A stretch of 64,000 nt of DNA. Source: Marinobacter sp. 1-4A (GTDB taxonomy: Bacteria > Pseudomonadota > Gammaproteobacteria > Pseudomonadales > Oleiphilaceae). How positions within the stretch are numbered: the first letter of the stretch is position 1; the number at the start of each line of letters is the position of its first letter. The notes beneath the pieces are model-generated. The model did no database searches. It was not told where the DNA came from and saw only the letters and a program-made list of their open reading frames with translations. The position numbers were made by a program, and so were the translations under genes. Where the stretch lies: contig NZ_VCGY01000002.1 in assembly GCF_016597725.1 (NCBI RefSeq), positions 558,001 through 622,000 of the forward strand, in the 5' to 3' direction. This document shows positions 45,301-53,130 of this stretch, piece by piece.

Positions 45301-45830
45301 GCACGGTTAGTGAACCACCAATCGCAATAACGGGTACCACCAACACCTTTGACCGAATCCAACCCCATTTCACTTTTTAGCGGAAACTCCAAGCCCGAGT
45401 TGAGCAATGCAGTGGATTTGCCAGAACCAGGCGCGCCTACAATCATGTACCAGGGCAACTGATAGACAGAACTAAAGCGCCCAGACTTCCATTTGCGCAC
45501 AAGCGCAAGGGCCTTGCGCATGTTATTGCGCTGAGTTTCCAGCTCTTCCTGAAGTAGCTCATCCCCCTGATCGGTAGCCATCATTTCTTCTACAACGCGT
45601 TCGTTGTCGCGACGCTCACGTCGAGAGCGCCACAACTGAACACCGAGGTAAAGAACAACGAGCGTCAATAGGAAGCTAATTCGAGCCAACTTGCTTGCAA
45701 ATGGCTTCCAGTCCGCGATGGCCAGCAACGGGCCACCAAACCACACCAATACCGTAAGTGCGACAAACCCAAGAACAATAAAAATTGTTCTTGGGGTTAT
45801 CCGAGACCAAATTCGGCGAATCCATGCCAT
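42321..45830 (-). CDS. tssM: T6SS membrane-core protein TssM (IcmF)
   Basis: 1169 residues. Two N-terminal TM segments (about 14-38 and 50-66), a cytoplasmic domain with Walker A GAPGSGKST (132-140), a third TM near 447-468 and a large periplasmic domain to the end. It forms the trans-envelope complex with TssJ and TssL. The intact Walker A suggests nucleotide binding, which is variable between species. It sits between tssL and tagF. Confidence 0.96.
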   Translation of the reverse strand: MAWIRRIWSRITPRTIFIVLGFVALTVLVWFGGPLLAIADWKPFASKLARISFLLTLVVLYLGVQLWRSRRERRDNERVVEEMMATDQGDELLQEELETQRNNMRKALALVRKWKSGRFSSVYQLPWYMIVGAPGSGKSTALLNSGLEFPLKSEMGLDSVKGVGGTRYCDWWFTNRAVIIDTAGRYTTQESGDKRDSKGWNAFLGLLKKYRPRQPINGVIVAVSVADMLEQTPTEQAIHARAIKQRVQELRNRLGVVFPVYVMLTKFDLLEGFVDTFGMLSDQEREDVLGVTFDLGAVTDPEKLPTAFEHEFDQLLNRLSGFLLHRLKQERAPDTRSRIYEFPKQVALLRTPLWNLIKDVFFPSAYEEVPLLRGVYMVSSEQGQSGFDKVSGIVDQQFRLKSSKVGKNHSAQPSGGYFQRKLFDQVIFSEHGLAVTDSGKARQRMFVRRIAFAAMAVLTVGLAATWYVDYARARDAIAGFAERTDGLADTLNSVPDDAQWLMLETVLNESAALSGGNEIPETHGLSSLGHFQIQALYQGATGVYGRVLQYRLAKTLKDALEEDIQLHLDNPEYLYEALKSYLMLGDRSRFNRDQVSLWLAYLMENHLPGEINRPHREAVLKHFEAYLDLEQPLRVSQGLVEVARNELTSVPLSERAYQRIRLDAQAAGLPEFRLPMVLGTVAAEVFERRSGESLHKGIPALYTKAGYRGVFEPERDQIVSHLLEDSWVYGDDSAAYRNLDEDRIKALVEDHYFRDYIHAWDSLMSDLKIRSFSSPEQGRYLTGLLSGPDAPLNRLVSAVNYNTQLAATETEGASAADAAKGQAMREAGRKSRALDRLNRILPLTGKEQPQTTLVDDTFKVLHSIKEETFQTLQSKTRTMSQYFSEQSDGANRFQTVSRADFNSAVTGFYATVGNTQSTHLKSIVSDFARESRGLVRSSATQKINGLWRNQVYREFKSAIAGLYPLAPNASDEVSLADFSQFFGHGGTIDEFFNKYLADHVDTSSNPWRLSTDLNIRRDSLRFFQRANRIRNAFFEDGTKNLKVPYAVQPVYLDSRVTQFSIEAGGDQMVYRHGPARKHHFEWPGTSGDVVRIAVNPGSTSDAVVQRKFQGEWGLFRLLAAYGGVGGEGRDLTLEIMLSDYLARLRIEPASVRHPFADGLIENFTLPARL

Positions 45831-45847
45831 GGGGTTACCTCACGTAA

Positions 45848-47152
45848 TCAATCATTCAGGGCTTCAGGAACCAAGCTGATTTCAACGCGCCGATTACGGG
45901 CACGATCCTCAGAGGTAGCATTATCAAAACGGGGTTCCGTTTCACCACGACCCTCAGGCCACAACCTGCCTTGCAGGTTTGCCGAGCCTGCAAGCTCGTC
46001 AGAAACTGCTGTCGCTCTAGCGAGTGACAGGTGCCAGTTAGAGGGGTATTGGCTTGTTGCGATAGGCTGGTTATCGGTGTGTCCGGTTACCATGACGGTT
46101 CCCTCTGTCGATTCCAGCGCACGGGCAATCTTATTCATGAGTGGCAGCACATCTTCTCGTAGAACAGCAGCACCAGACTCAAACAGCGATTCATTACCGA
46201 TACTCAGCGTAATCTTGCCGCCATCGCTGTCGTTGAGTGTGACCAACTCCCTGTCGATTTCGGTTTGGAGCACTCGTCTGAGGTAGTCACCCTGTCCCGG
46301 CCCTACCTGCCCTTTAGGCACTCTTACTTCAGGGACTGCCAGTGTTGCCATATTCCCCAATACCGGCTCTGCGATAGAATCGAGTCGCTGTGAAAAAGCC
46401 ATATAGAAAACCAGCAGTATCATTGCAGCGACTGCGGCACCGACCCACACAGGAACGCCTAGCGTCACGCCGGGGCCGGTCAGTACTTTCTGCTCCCAGG
46501 CTTTCTCGAATGGAGTGCCTAAAGAACCACGGGCGGAACATATTTCGTGATACAGGCAATCTCTGAGCGTATCCAGCTCCTCTTGCCCGCGTGACTCAAC
46601 CCGGTATTTGCCTTTAAAGCCCAGCGATAAGCAAAGGTACTGAAGCATCAGAACATCTGTATTTGCCGTGCGCCTTGCGGCTGCAACCAGATCAAAGAAA
46701 TAGGCACCTGACCAGGTTTGCGAATGAAATTCTGACAACAGTGAATGCGCAGCCCAGTGGCCGTTTTCGCCCCAACTGCTGTTGAGCACGATTTCATCAA
46801 TCAGTGCACACACACAATACGATGCTGTCTCGACGGTTTCCGCGGTGAGGCCTTCCGTTTGAAGGCTGGTCTGATACTCACGAACCAACTCCACGCACCG
46901 CCTGCGAAGCTCTGCAACATCATCAACCAACTCTGCAGTTGGCAACCGAACAGCCAGAGAAAGCAGCTTAGATGCGTGATCACAAACGGGGCCCAAACGA
47001 GTCTGGGGCAACTTGAACCGGCTAAAACCAGAAGCACTTTTTGCGGGCGCCGCTATAACAGTTTCGTCTGCCGGGCGGGGAGCAGCATGTGGCGCTGGGC
47101 CGGGTGCTTGTCGGGCGCCTGGTCGCGGTTTGAGGACGGTGCTGTCGTTCAT
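45848..47152 (-). CDS. tssL: T6SS TssL with fused OmpA-type peptidoglycan-binding domain
   Basis: 434 residues. A Pro-rich start is followed by the DotU domain (about 45-225), one TM segment (about 229-248) and a C-terminal OmpA-like domain with VTGHTDNQPIATSQYPSNWHLSLARA and RNRRVEI. The OmpA part anchors the complex to the cell wall, so no separate TagL is needed. Evolved TssL of this type is common in FHA-type clusters. Confidence 0.95.
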   Translation of the reverse strand: MNDSTVLKPRPGARQAPGPAPHAAPRPADETVIAAPAKSASGFSRFKLPQTRLGPVCDHASKLLSLAVRLPTAELVDDVAELRRRCVELVREYQTSLQTEGLTAETVETASYCVCALIDEIVLNSSWGENGHWAAHSLLSEFHSQTWSGAYFFDLVAAARRTANTDVLMLQYLCLSLGFKGKYRVESRGQEELDTLRDCLYHEICSARGSLGTPFEKAWEQKVLTGPGVTLGVPVWVGAAVAAMILLVFYMAFSQRLDSIAEPVLGNMATLAVPEVRVPKGQVGPGQGDYLRRVLQTEIDRELVTLNDSDGGKITLSIGNESLFESGAAVLREDVLPLMNKIARALESTEGTVMVTGHTDNQPIATSQYPSNWHLSLARATAVSDELAGSANLQGRLWPEGRGETEPRFDNATSEDRARNRRVEISLVPEALND

Positions 47153-47181
47153 GTAGCAATCCCTGCTTAAGTGTATGTCGG

Positions 47182-48504
47182 CTACTGCCGGACGGCCCAG
47201 AGTTCGAGTTCAAGCCCCGGATAATTACCGGACACGTGAACCGCCAACCCGCCGCTCTGCTTGAGGTGCTGCCAGCGCTCACTTTTCCCATCCAGCAAAA
47301 AGTAGTGATAGCCTGCATGGTAAGGAATCTGTCTTGGCGCCACGGGAAGCGCACTTACCGGTATACCCGGCAAGTGGTTGTTAACGAGGTCACGAATATG
47401 CTCTACAGCTCCCAGTTTAATCTGTGCTGGCAAGCGACGGCGGATGTCTTCCGTTGGCAAGTCTGCTTTAACCGCAAGTACAAATTGAGCGCTTTCAAGA
47501 AGGCTGCCGTCAGGCAATGGCGCAACCCGGATTCCGTACTGAGCATTCTCTAGCTTCAATGCAATCGCCGTTTGCTCAAGAACGGTGCTAAGTGACTGGC
47601 TCAGCAATGCAGCCAAATCGCCAAAGGTTTCCGTCAATTGCTCATGCCGGTATGGGGGTAAAGACGGCACCATTTTGTCTGCGCGTGCAAAGAGTGCCAG
47701 CTCGCCGGTCAAGGTAATTGCCAACTCGTAGAAGCGCTCCGGATGCACTTGCGGTGCGCCTTTCAGGTGCTCTAGCATAGGTTGCCAACGATTCAGCGTT
47801 TGCAGCATCAACACATCAAACAGTGTTGATGATTGCTCTGCGCCCTTTTGCATTCGTACCGCTAGCGCCTTGGCCCTTTGCTTAACCATGCCAAGGATTT
47901 CACGCAGGAATGACGCCAAAGGGGCAACAGCTGCCACATCCAATGTCGGCGGAATAAAGCTCCGATCAAGCTTCACTTCTTTCTCGTTCACCACCTCCAC
48001 AATGCGAGCAACAGAAAGACACGCAAACCCCGCCAAATCATCACGCCCGAGTTTGAGGCGAGGATTAAGGTGCGCCAAGCCCAAAAGCTCTTCCTCACCA
48101 TCTTCTGCAGAATCGTCTAGCAAGCGGTTTTCTTCAAAACGGTATCGCGCTCCCTGGGTGGAGCTGTCTGCGGCAATATTGGTGCCCGATAGCTTTTCCA
48201 TGGGCAGCACCAGATACACCAGCTCATCTCTGGCATCTGGCGGAACTTCTAATACAAGTGCATCGGTTTGGTCGAAGGCGAAAGGCATGCCGTCCGGCAG
48301 AATGCCTACCGCCCTAACCAGTGATACCTGACCAAGCGCGAGAGCCTGAGAATCCATCTCCAGTTCTGAAATGCCGTATCCGTGCACAGCGGTACGAGCA
48401 TGTCGGCTTCGCGCCGTCTGGTACAAGAAACGATCCTGCTGTTGAAAATGCTGTGGCCGAAGCAGCATACCCTCAGACCAAGCGACCTTAGCTATTCGTT
48501 CCAT
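47182..48504 (-). CDS. tssK: T6SS baseplate adaptor TssK
   Basis: 440 residues. The family start KVAWSEGMLLRPQHFQQQDRF (about 6-27) is diagnostic. TssK trimers link the baseplate wedge to TssM and TssL at the membrane. It follows tssJ by 51 bases and is followed by tssL after 29 bases. Confidence 0.95.
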   Translation of the reverse strand: MERIAKVAWSEGMLLRPQHFQQQDRFLYQTARSRHARTAVHGYGISELEMDSQALALGQVSLVRAVGILPDGMPFAFDQTDALVLEVPPDARDELVYLVLPMEKLSGTNIAADSSTQGARYRFEENRLLDDSAEDGEEELLGLAHLNPRLKLGRDDLAGFACLSVARIVEVVNEKEVKLDRSFIPPTLDVAAVAPLASFLREILGMVKQRAKALAVRMQKGAEQSSTLFDVLMLQTLNRWQPMLEHLKGAPQVHPERFYELAITLTGELALFARADKMVPSLPPYRHEQLTETFGDLAALLSQSLSTVLEQTAIALKLENAQYGIRVAPLPDGSLLESAQFVLAVKADLPTEDIRRRLPAQIKLGAVEHIRDLVNNHLPGIPVSALPVAPRQIPYHAGYHYFLLDGKSERWQHLKQSGGLAVHVSGNYPGLELELWAVRQ

Positions 48505-48555
48505 GATGTATAAAACCCATTGCTATTCATTCTGAACTGACCGCACACGAAGGTG

Positions 48556-49020
48556 TTAGCGGTCCTCCCGGGCAATTGCTCGGCTGTCTATACTGATTCT
48601 CAGATCGTCATAACCGCGAGGGTCTGCTGCGAGCGTCAATTTCCACTCAGCATTCTCAATGTCTCTAAAGGCGGCCACGATTCCGATGTGCGTGGTCTCT
48701 TTATGCAATCGCATCTCGTGAACCTGCCCTCGTGTGGGCCGGATAATGGTCTCAACGTAGCCGAGCAAGTCTTCGTCGAGTAGGGCTTCCGCATCATCGT
48801 AGATTTCAAAGAAACCCGCATCTTTGAACTTGGCTGCGGACTTGAGTTCGTAGATCCTTACCACCAGTGGCGAAGATCGCCCACTCGCATCCGGATTGAT
48901 GTTTCCGTGGGGGGCGAAGTGTAAGTCGGTGTAGGGCGTCACTATGGCGTTTGCAACAACGCAGCCATTTAAAGCTATTGCAGCCACTAAGACCATTGCC
49001 CAGCGCATGGCATATATCAT
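48556..49020 (-). CDS. tssJ: T6SS outer-membrane lipoprotein TssJ
   Basis: 154 residues with lipobox ALNGC giving lipidated C20. The mature part has the TssJ pattern SSPLVVRIYELKSAAKF, a block conserved in the family for contact with TssM. Its ATG overlaps the tagH stop (ATGA). An internal ATG at codon 5 is a possible alternative start. Confidence 0.93.
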   Translation of the reverse strand: MIYAMRWAMVLVAAIALNGCVVANAIVTPYTDLHFAPHGNINPDASGRSSPLVVRIYELKSAAKFKDAGFFEIYDDAEALLDEDLLGYVETIIRPTRGQVHEMRLHKETTHIGIVAAFRDIENAEWKLTLAADPRGYDDLRISIDSRAIAREDR

Positions 49021-50279
49021 GTTTTGGCACTCTCCTCATTCTGGCCAACGGCCTGCTCGTAAGCTTCAACAAACACGTCACTCCTGAGCATGCTGTCGGT
49101 GCTACCGTAAACCTCCCGCTGCCAGGCACGATGACGGGTAATTGTTTCCAAGGCTTTACGGCGGGCAAACAGCCCTGTTGTATTTTTTGTGCCAGTCGCA
49201 TTCGGCGTATCAGCCAGAAGGTCCTGAACGACAGACTCCACACCTTTGAGCAGTGCCTGCTCGTGCGAGAAGAGATCATCAAACGCCTTGTTAACCGCAT
49301 CCACCGGCCCTAAATTGGCAGCGTGGGGCCGAATAAGAAGGCTATCCAGCGCATCCTGAGGTGTAGCAGAGAACTTCAAAGGGTTATTTTCGCTTCGCTG
49401 GAACAGCGTCTGTGCCACGCGCAGTTGTTGCTTCTGGCGGGCTCGCATATGGATCATATCCAACAGGCGATCTAGCAGTACCCGAGTCAGACTTCCAAGA
49501 TCCCTGTACACGGCCGGTCCCGCACCCTCTAGCTTTTCTGAAGGGAGCCCAAGGCCTTCAGCAAGAGCTGTTAGCGCATCAATCTGTTGACTCGGTGCAG
49601 CAGGGGCATGGTCTCTTGGAGCTGGAGATGAGACAGGCATATCCTGCGCTGTCGCAGCACCTTGGGGCTGCTCACTACCCTGTCCCCAGTGCCACTCGCC
49701 GGGAATCGCAGGCTCTTGCATTGGCACATGGCTATCCGCCATAACCCTTTCGCCCAAGCCAGCAGCAAGAAAATCTCCAAAAGCACCTGCTGCAGGGCTG
49801 TCGTCTACAACACGGCTGCTATTCAGAGGCGACTCAGAGCGCCCAGCTTGAATGGGGGACGACTGTTCTAGTTGGCTTTCTAGCGGCTTGTTTTCTAATG
49901 GCTTCTTTTCTAATGACTTCGAAAAATCGGGCTCAACCTGCTCCGGCGCCGTGGCAACAATAGAAGCCACAACTTCAAAATCACCGAGGCGCAGGCAGTC
50001 TCCAGACTTGATTGCCACGGTGTTACCACGACCAATAGCCGAGGCTTCGCCGTTCAGAAACACACCGTTAGTGGATATATCCGTGACTGTATAATGGCCA
50101 CCAGAAAAACGAATCTCGGCGTGCCGGGAGGAGAGGACTTTCAGCGGGTCGGGTAAATGCCAGTCACAATCGGTAGCTCGCCCAATAACAATGACATTGT
50201 TGGGTTCAACCGTCTTTTGGCCGGTAACTGAGGGCGACAGCCTTTGATAGCTGGTAACTTTGAGCTCTAACAACATCAC
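49017..50279 (-). CDS. tagH: T6SS FHA-domain scaffold TagH (Fha)
   Basis: 420 residues. The N-terminal FHA domain includes IGRATDCDWHLPD and SSRHAEIRF (about 32-60), followed by a Gln/Pro/Ser-rich linker and a TIGR03354-like C-terminal region. The FHA domain binds phosphothreonine produced by PpkA, and the bound protein activates T6SS assembly. It is the first gene of the long minus-strand operon and is divergent from the PAAR gene. Confidence 0.93.
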   Translation of the reverse strand: MMLLELKVTSYQRLSPSVTGQKTVEPNNVIVIGRATDCDWHLPDPLKVLSSRHAEIRFSGGHYTVTDISTNGVFLNGEASAIGRGNTVAIKSGDCLRLGDFEVVASIVATAPEQVEPDFSKSLEKKPLENKPLESQLEQSSPIQAGRSESPLNSSRVVDDSPAAGAFGDFLAAGLGERVMADSHVPMQEPAIPGEWHWGQGSEQPQGAATAQDMPVSSPAPRDHAPAAPSQQIDALTALAEGLGLPSEKLEGAGPAVYRDLGSLTRVLLDRLLDMIHMRARQKQQLRVAQTLFQRSENNPLKFSATPQDALDSLLIRPHAANLGPVDAVNKAFDDLFSHEQALLKGVESVVQDLLADTPNATGTKNTTGLFARRKALETITRHRAWQREVYGSTDSMLRSDVFVEAYEQAVGQNEESAKT

Positions 50280-50578
50280 TCGCTCTTCCCTTGGAGCTAA
50301 AACCTAGAAAGCAGTGTCATAACGACACGGATTTCTGCACCTTCCTTGGACCAATTTTGTAAGAACGTCGGAACGGATCACATACAACTTATCAACCGCC
50401 AATGCGGCTTGACTGATGGATACTATTCCAGCCTCTCGGAACTGTCAATTCCTGTTAAAAATGGACTTCACAAATGTAGGCAAAGATCACACAAGGGGGT
50501 TGACCTACCTTTTCGGATCGCCGAACATCACGCTCTGTAAAACCATTGGACGGATTTATTTTCAGGGACGTATTGCTC
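50280..50578. other. Divergent control region between tagH and PAAR gene
   Basis: About 300 bases that should hold promoters for both T6SS transcripts. On the plus strand, TTGACC at about 50500 followed 17 bases later by a weak GAACAT, and TTGACT near 50408 followed by an extended TACTAT, are candidates; neither is strong. No sigma-54 site was found. Confidence 0.4.
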
Positions 50579-50869
50579 ATGAGCAAGCCGACTGCTTTTC
50601 TTGGAGCTTTTCATATCTGCCCCGCCACAACCGGCCCCGTGCCGCACGTTGGTGGCCCCACCCTCGCAGCATCTCCAAACGTTTTTGTTGGCGGCCTACC
50701 TATTGCCAGGCTTTCAGACAAACTCATTTGCGTTGGTCCACCCGATGTTGTCGTTGAGGGCTCCGGAACGGTTTTCGCAAACGGCCTGCCGGTAGCGCGC
50801 TTAGGCGACGCCACCGTTCATGGCGGGAAAATTGTCGTCGGAAACCCTACGGTTCTAACGGGAGGGTGA
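50579..50869 (+). CDS. PAAR-domain T6SS spike tip
   Basis: 96 residues from the ATG at 50579 (AGGGA upstream). Repeated glycine-rich turns (PHVGGPTLAASPNV, IARLSDKLICVGPPDVV, VARLGDATVHGG) identify the PAAR fold, which caps VgrG and sharpens the tip. It is a bare tip without fused toxin. The next gene, ppkA, overlaps its stop by four bases. Confidence 0.9.
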   Translation: MSKPTAFLGAFHICPATTGPVPHVGGPTLAASPNVFVGGLPIARLSDKLICVGPPDVVVEGSGTVFANGLPVARLGDATVHGGKIVVGNPTVLTGG

Positions 50870-52761
50870 GCACGGTGGAAAGCAAGAGCAATAAACATAA
50901 ATGGCTTGATAAAACACTAAACCAGCGTTATCGAATTGAAGCTCTCATTGCCTCAGGCGGCATGAGCGACGTGTATCGGGCGGTGGATTTGCAGCTAGAG
51001 CAAGCGGGGGCAGCCGATTGCAAAGTCGCACTCAAAATCCTCAAGCACGACATGCTGACCCAAGACGGTGTACTTGGCGTGCTCGCCCGAGAAACCGCCA
51101 AAACCAAAAGCCTAAGCCATCCCAATATTATCCGGGTGCAAGACCTGCAACAGGATGGTGATACCTGCTTTATGGTCATGGAGCTGCTTGAAGGTGAGCC
51201 GCTTACACGCATGATCCAGCGCTCGCGGCCCAGCGGTTTGAAGTGGAAAGGGGTAAAGGAAATTGTCGCGCAGATAGTGTCCGCACTGAAATACGCTCAC
51301 GCTAACAACGTTGTGCATGCAGACCTAAAACCCTCAAATATTTTCTTTACGCGTAACGGCCAGATCAAACTCCTCGACTTCGGCGTATCCCGGGTACTGA
51401 GCGATCCGCTTCAAGAGAATTTTCTACATCCCGGTCTCGACGAGACATCCATTTACGGATACACGCCAGCTTACACACTGCCCGAAATAGCGAAGGGTGA
51501 ACAGCCTACCGGCGAGGGCGATATATACGCCCTTGCCTGCATCTGTTACGAGCTTTTGAGCTCCAAGCACCCCTTCAATCGGCAATCGCCATCACAAAAG
51601 GAGCGGCAATCGGCCAAATTAAAGCGGCCCGGCAACCTACCCTTGAAAACATGGCGAACCCTGAAGCAGCAACTGCTCGGAGCCCCTCAGCAGCTTTCTA
51701 TCCAAAAAACAGAAAACGCCCTGAAGCCAACCCCTTGGCTGGCGGTCGGACAAACAGTGGTCACCACTGCCGCAATCACAGCGGGGATTATTGCTTGGTA
51801 CACGGGAACGGCGGAGTCTGCCAAAGCAAGGCTTACCGCACAGACCCTGACAGAACAGAGACAACATAGTCTGGCGCTGAAAGACCTCCCTGCGGAGCAG
51901 CTTTTGCAACAGTTACCGGGAATGTCAGAGCTCGATCAAGCAGGGCTTCTTAAGCTCCAACAAACGCCTCTGGTCAACCACTTCCTATCTCGCATTGACA
52001 AGGCCCTTGAGCCCAATGAGGAGAACGGTTTACCGAACATAGTGCAGGCACTTTCAGTACTTGAAAGTGCTACCGCCCTCTTCCCAAGGGACGGGGAGCT
52101 TTTGAGTGTTCAAAACCGTATCGAGAATAGGCAAAAGACCCTGCAGAGTGCCCTTGCCAACGAAATCCAATCCACTCTTGAGCAGGGAAACTATAAAGCA
52201 GCCAAAAGCGCAAACGCCTTGGTAAAACTAGGCTCTAATCTTGAATTTTTGGGGGATAAGCCGCCCAAGCCATCGCAAGCAGCTGTTAACGAATATCTCT
52301 CTCAGGTAGATTCGGCATTCAAAGCATTTGACGCCCCAAAGCAAGCACAACTGCTAACCATCGGAAATCGCTTCTTTGCACAATCACCAGAAACGAGCGA
52401 TCAACGTATTGCTCTCGAAAAGCTTGGAGAGGCTGCCAAAGAGTTGGCTCAGTACCAAGACAGTCAAGCCGCCGACGGTGATCAGGTTTTCCCAAGTGGT
52501 GCAGCACTTGTGTTCTATGCACAAAAATTTGAGACATGGCCCGTTACCATCAAGAACGCTCGCTCAAGTCGTCAGCTAGATGCGGTTTATGAAGACATTC
52601 AAGCCTTAAAAAAGGTTGTTCCTGAGAACTTCGAAAAGATCGTAACGGCAGAGAAGCGCTTGGCCGAGGCTTACCTTTCCCAAGCAGATATTCTGCTTGC
52701 CAGAAACCAGACTAGCCGTGCTCAGCCACTCGTTAAACGCGCCACAACGTTGATGCGCTAA
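50866..52761 (+). CDS. ppkA: Serine/threonine protein kinase PpkA, T6SS regulator
   Basis: 631 residues starting at GTG 50866 (a second GTG at 50875 is possible). The kinase domain has a Gly-rich loop IASGGMSDVY (28-37), the catalytic lysine K57 in VALKIL, HADLKPSN (151-158) and DFG at 171-173. The arginine of the usual HRD motif is replaced, so it is a non-RD kinase. A TM segment (about 291-313) leads to a periplasmic C-terminus with helical repeats. It should phosphorylate TagH. The PAAR gene immediately upstream is translationally coupled to it. Confidence 0.92.
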   Translation: MSTVESKSNKHKWLDKTLNQRYRIEALIASGGMSDVYRAVDLQLEQAGAADCKVALKILKHDMLTQDGVLGVLARETAKTKSLSHPNIIRVQDLQQDGDTCFMVMELLEGEPLTRMIQRSRPSGLKWKGVKEIVAQIVSALKYAHANNVVHADLKPSNIFFTRNGQIKLLDFGVSRVLSDPLQENFLHPGLDETSIYGYTPAYTLPEIAKGEQPTGEGDIYALACICYELLSSKHPFNRQSPSQKERQSAKLKRPGNLPLKTWRTLKQQLLGAPQQLSIQKTENALKPTPWLAVGQTVVTTAAITAGIIAWYTGTAESAKARLTAQTLTEQRQHSLALKDLPAEQLLQQLPGMSELDQAGLLKLQQTPLVNHFLSRIDKALEPNEENGLPNIVQALSVLESATALFPRDGELLSVQNRIENRQKTLQSALANEIQSTLEQGNYKAAKSANALVKLGSNLEFLGDKPPKPSQAAVNEYLSQVDSAFKAFDAPKQAQLLTIGNRFFAQSPETSDQRIALEKLGEAAKELAQYQDSQAADGDQVFPSGAALVFYAQKFETWPVTIKNARSSRQLDAVYEDIQALKKVVPENFEKIVTAEKRLAEAYLSQADILLARNQTSRAQPLVKRATTLMR

Positions 52762-52823
52762 GCACACCGCATCGCTTGCCGCCAGTTTTGCGTCTATGCT
52801 TGTCTCATTGCTGTGCGCGCAAC

Positions 52824-52844
52824 GCACCAGATAACCTCTGGTGC
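52824..52844 (+). other. Hairpin in leader of the 52.87-kb ORF
   Basis: GCACCAGA (52824-52831) pairs perfectly with TCTGGTGC (52837-52844) over a five-base loop. No T-run follows, so it is not a standard terminator. Confidence 0.4.
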
Positions 52845-52869
52845 CGCGCCTGCATCATGAGGAGAAGGT

Positions 52870-52983
52870 GTGCCCGACAATAAAAATGTGATCGTTTTTT
52901 ACGATGAACGGGTTCTTGCGCATTACCCCGACACCAGCGTCAACGTTCAAAAGAGGACGCAGATCCTATCCTTAGCGGGATGA
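52870..52983 (+). CDS. Short ORF, possible N-terminal gene remnant
   Basis: 37 codons from GTG at 52870 with a strong AGGAG site five bases upstream; the product reads VPDNKNVIVFYDERVLAHYPD and then 17 residues ending in SLAG. It has the look of the first third of a larger protein broken off. The piece IVFYDERVLAH is reminiscent of the start of acetylpolyamine amidohydrolase/HDAC-like enzymes, which I cannot verify. It could equally be a free-standing small protein. Confidence 0.3.
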   Translation: MPDNKNVIVFYDERVLAHYPDTSVNVQKRTQILSLAG

Positions 52984-53130
52984 TACGAATGTAAGCAGGT
53001 TCGTAGAGCGGTGTAGGAGATTGGCCATTGCAGGCGTTCTTTGCATTCAGGGAGTGTGCTGGAGACGCTTTAGGGCACAATGTAAGAACGCACACTCCCA
53101 TTCACTTTAAAGCCATTTGCACCGCATCGA
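52984..53130. other. Intergenic stretch with long-loop inverted repeat
   Basis: Ten-base exact arms GGGAGTGTGC (53050-53059) and GCACACTCCC (53090-53099) flank a 30-base loop, just after the end of the TRAP permease gene. It does not have the geometry of a standard terminator. Confidence 0.4.
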
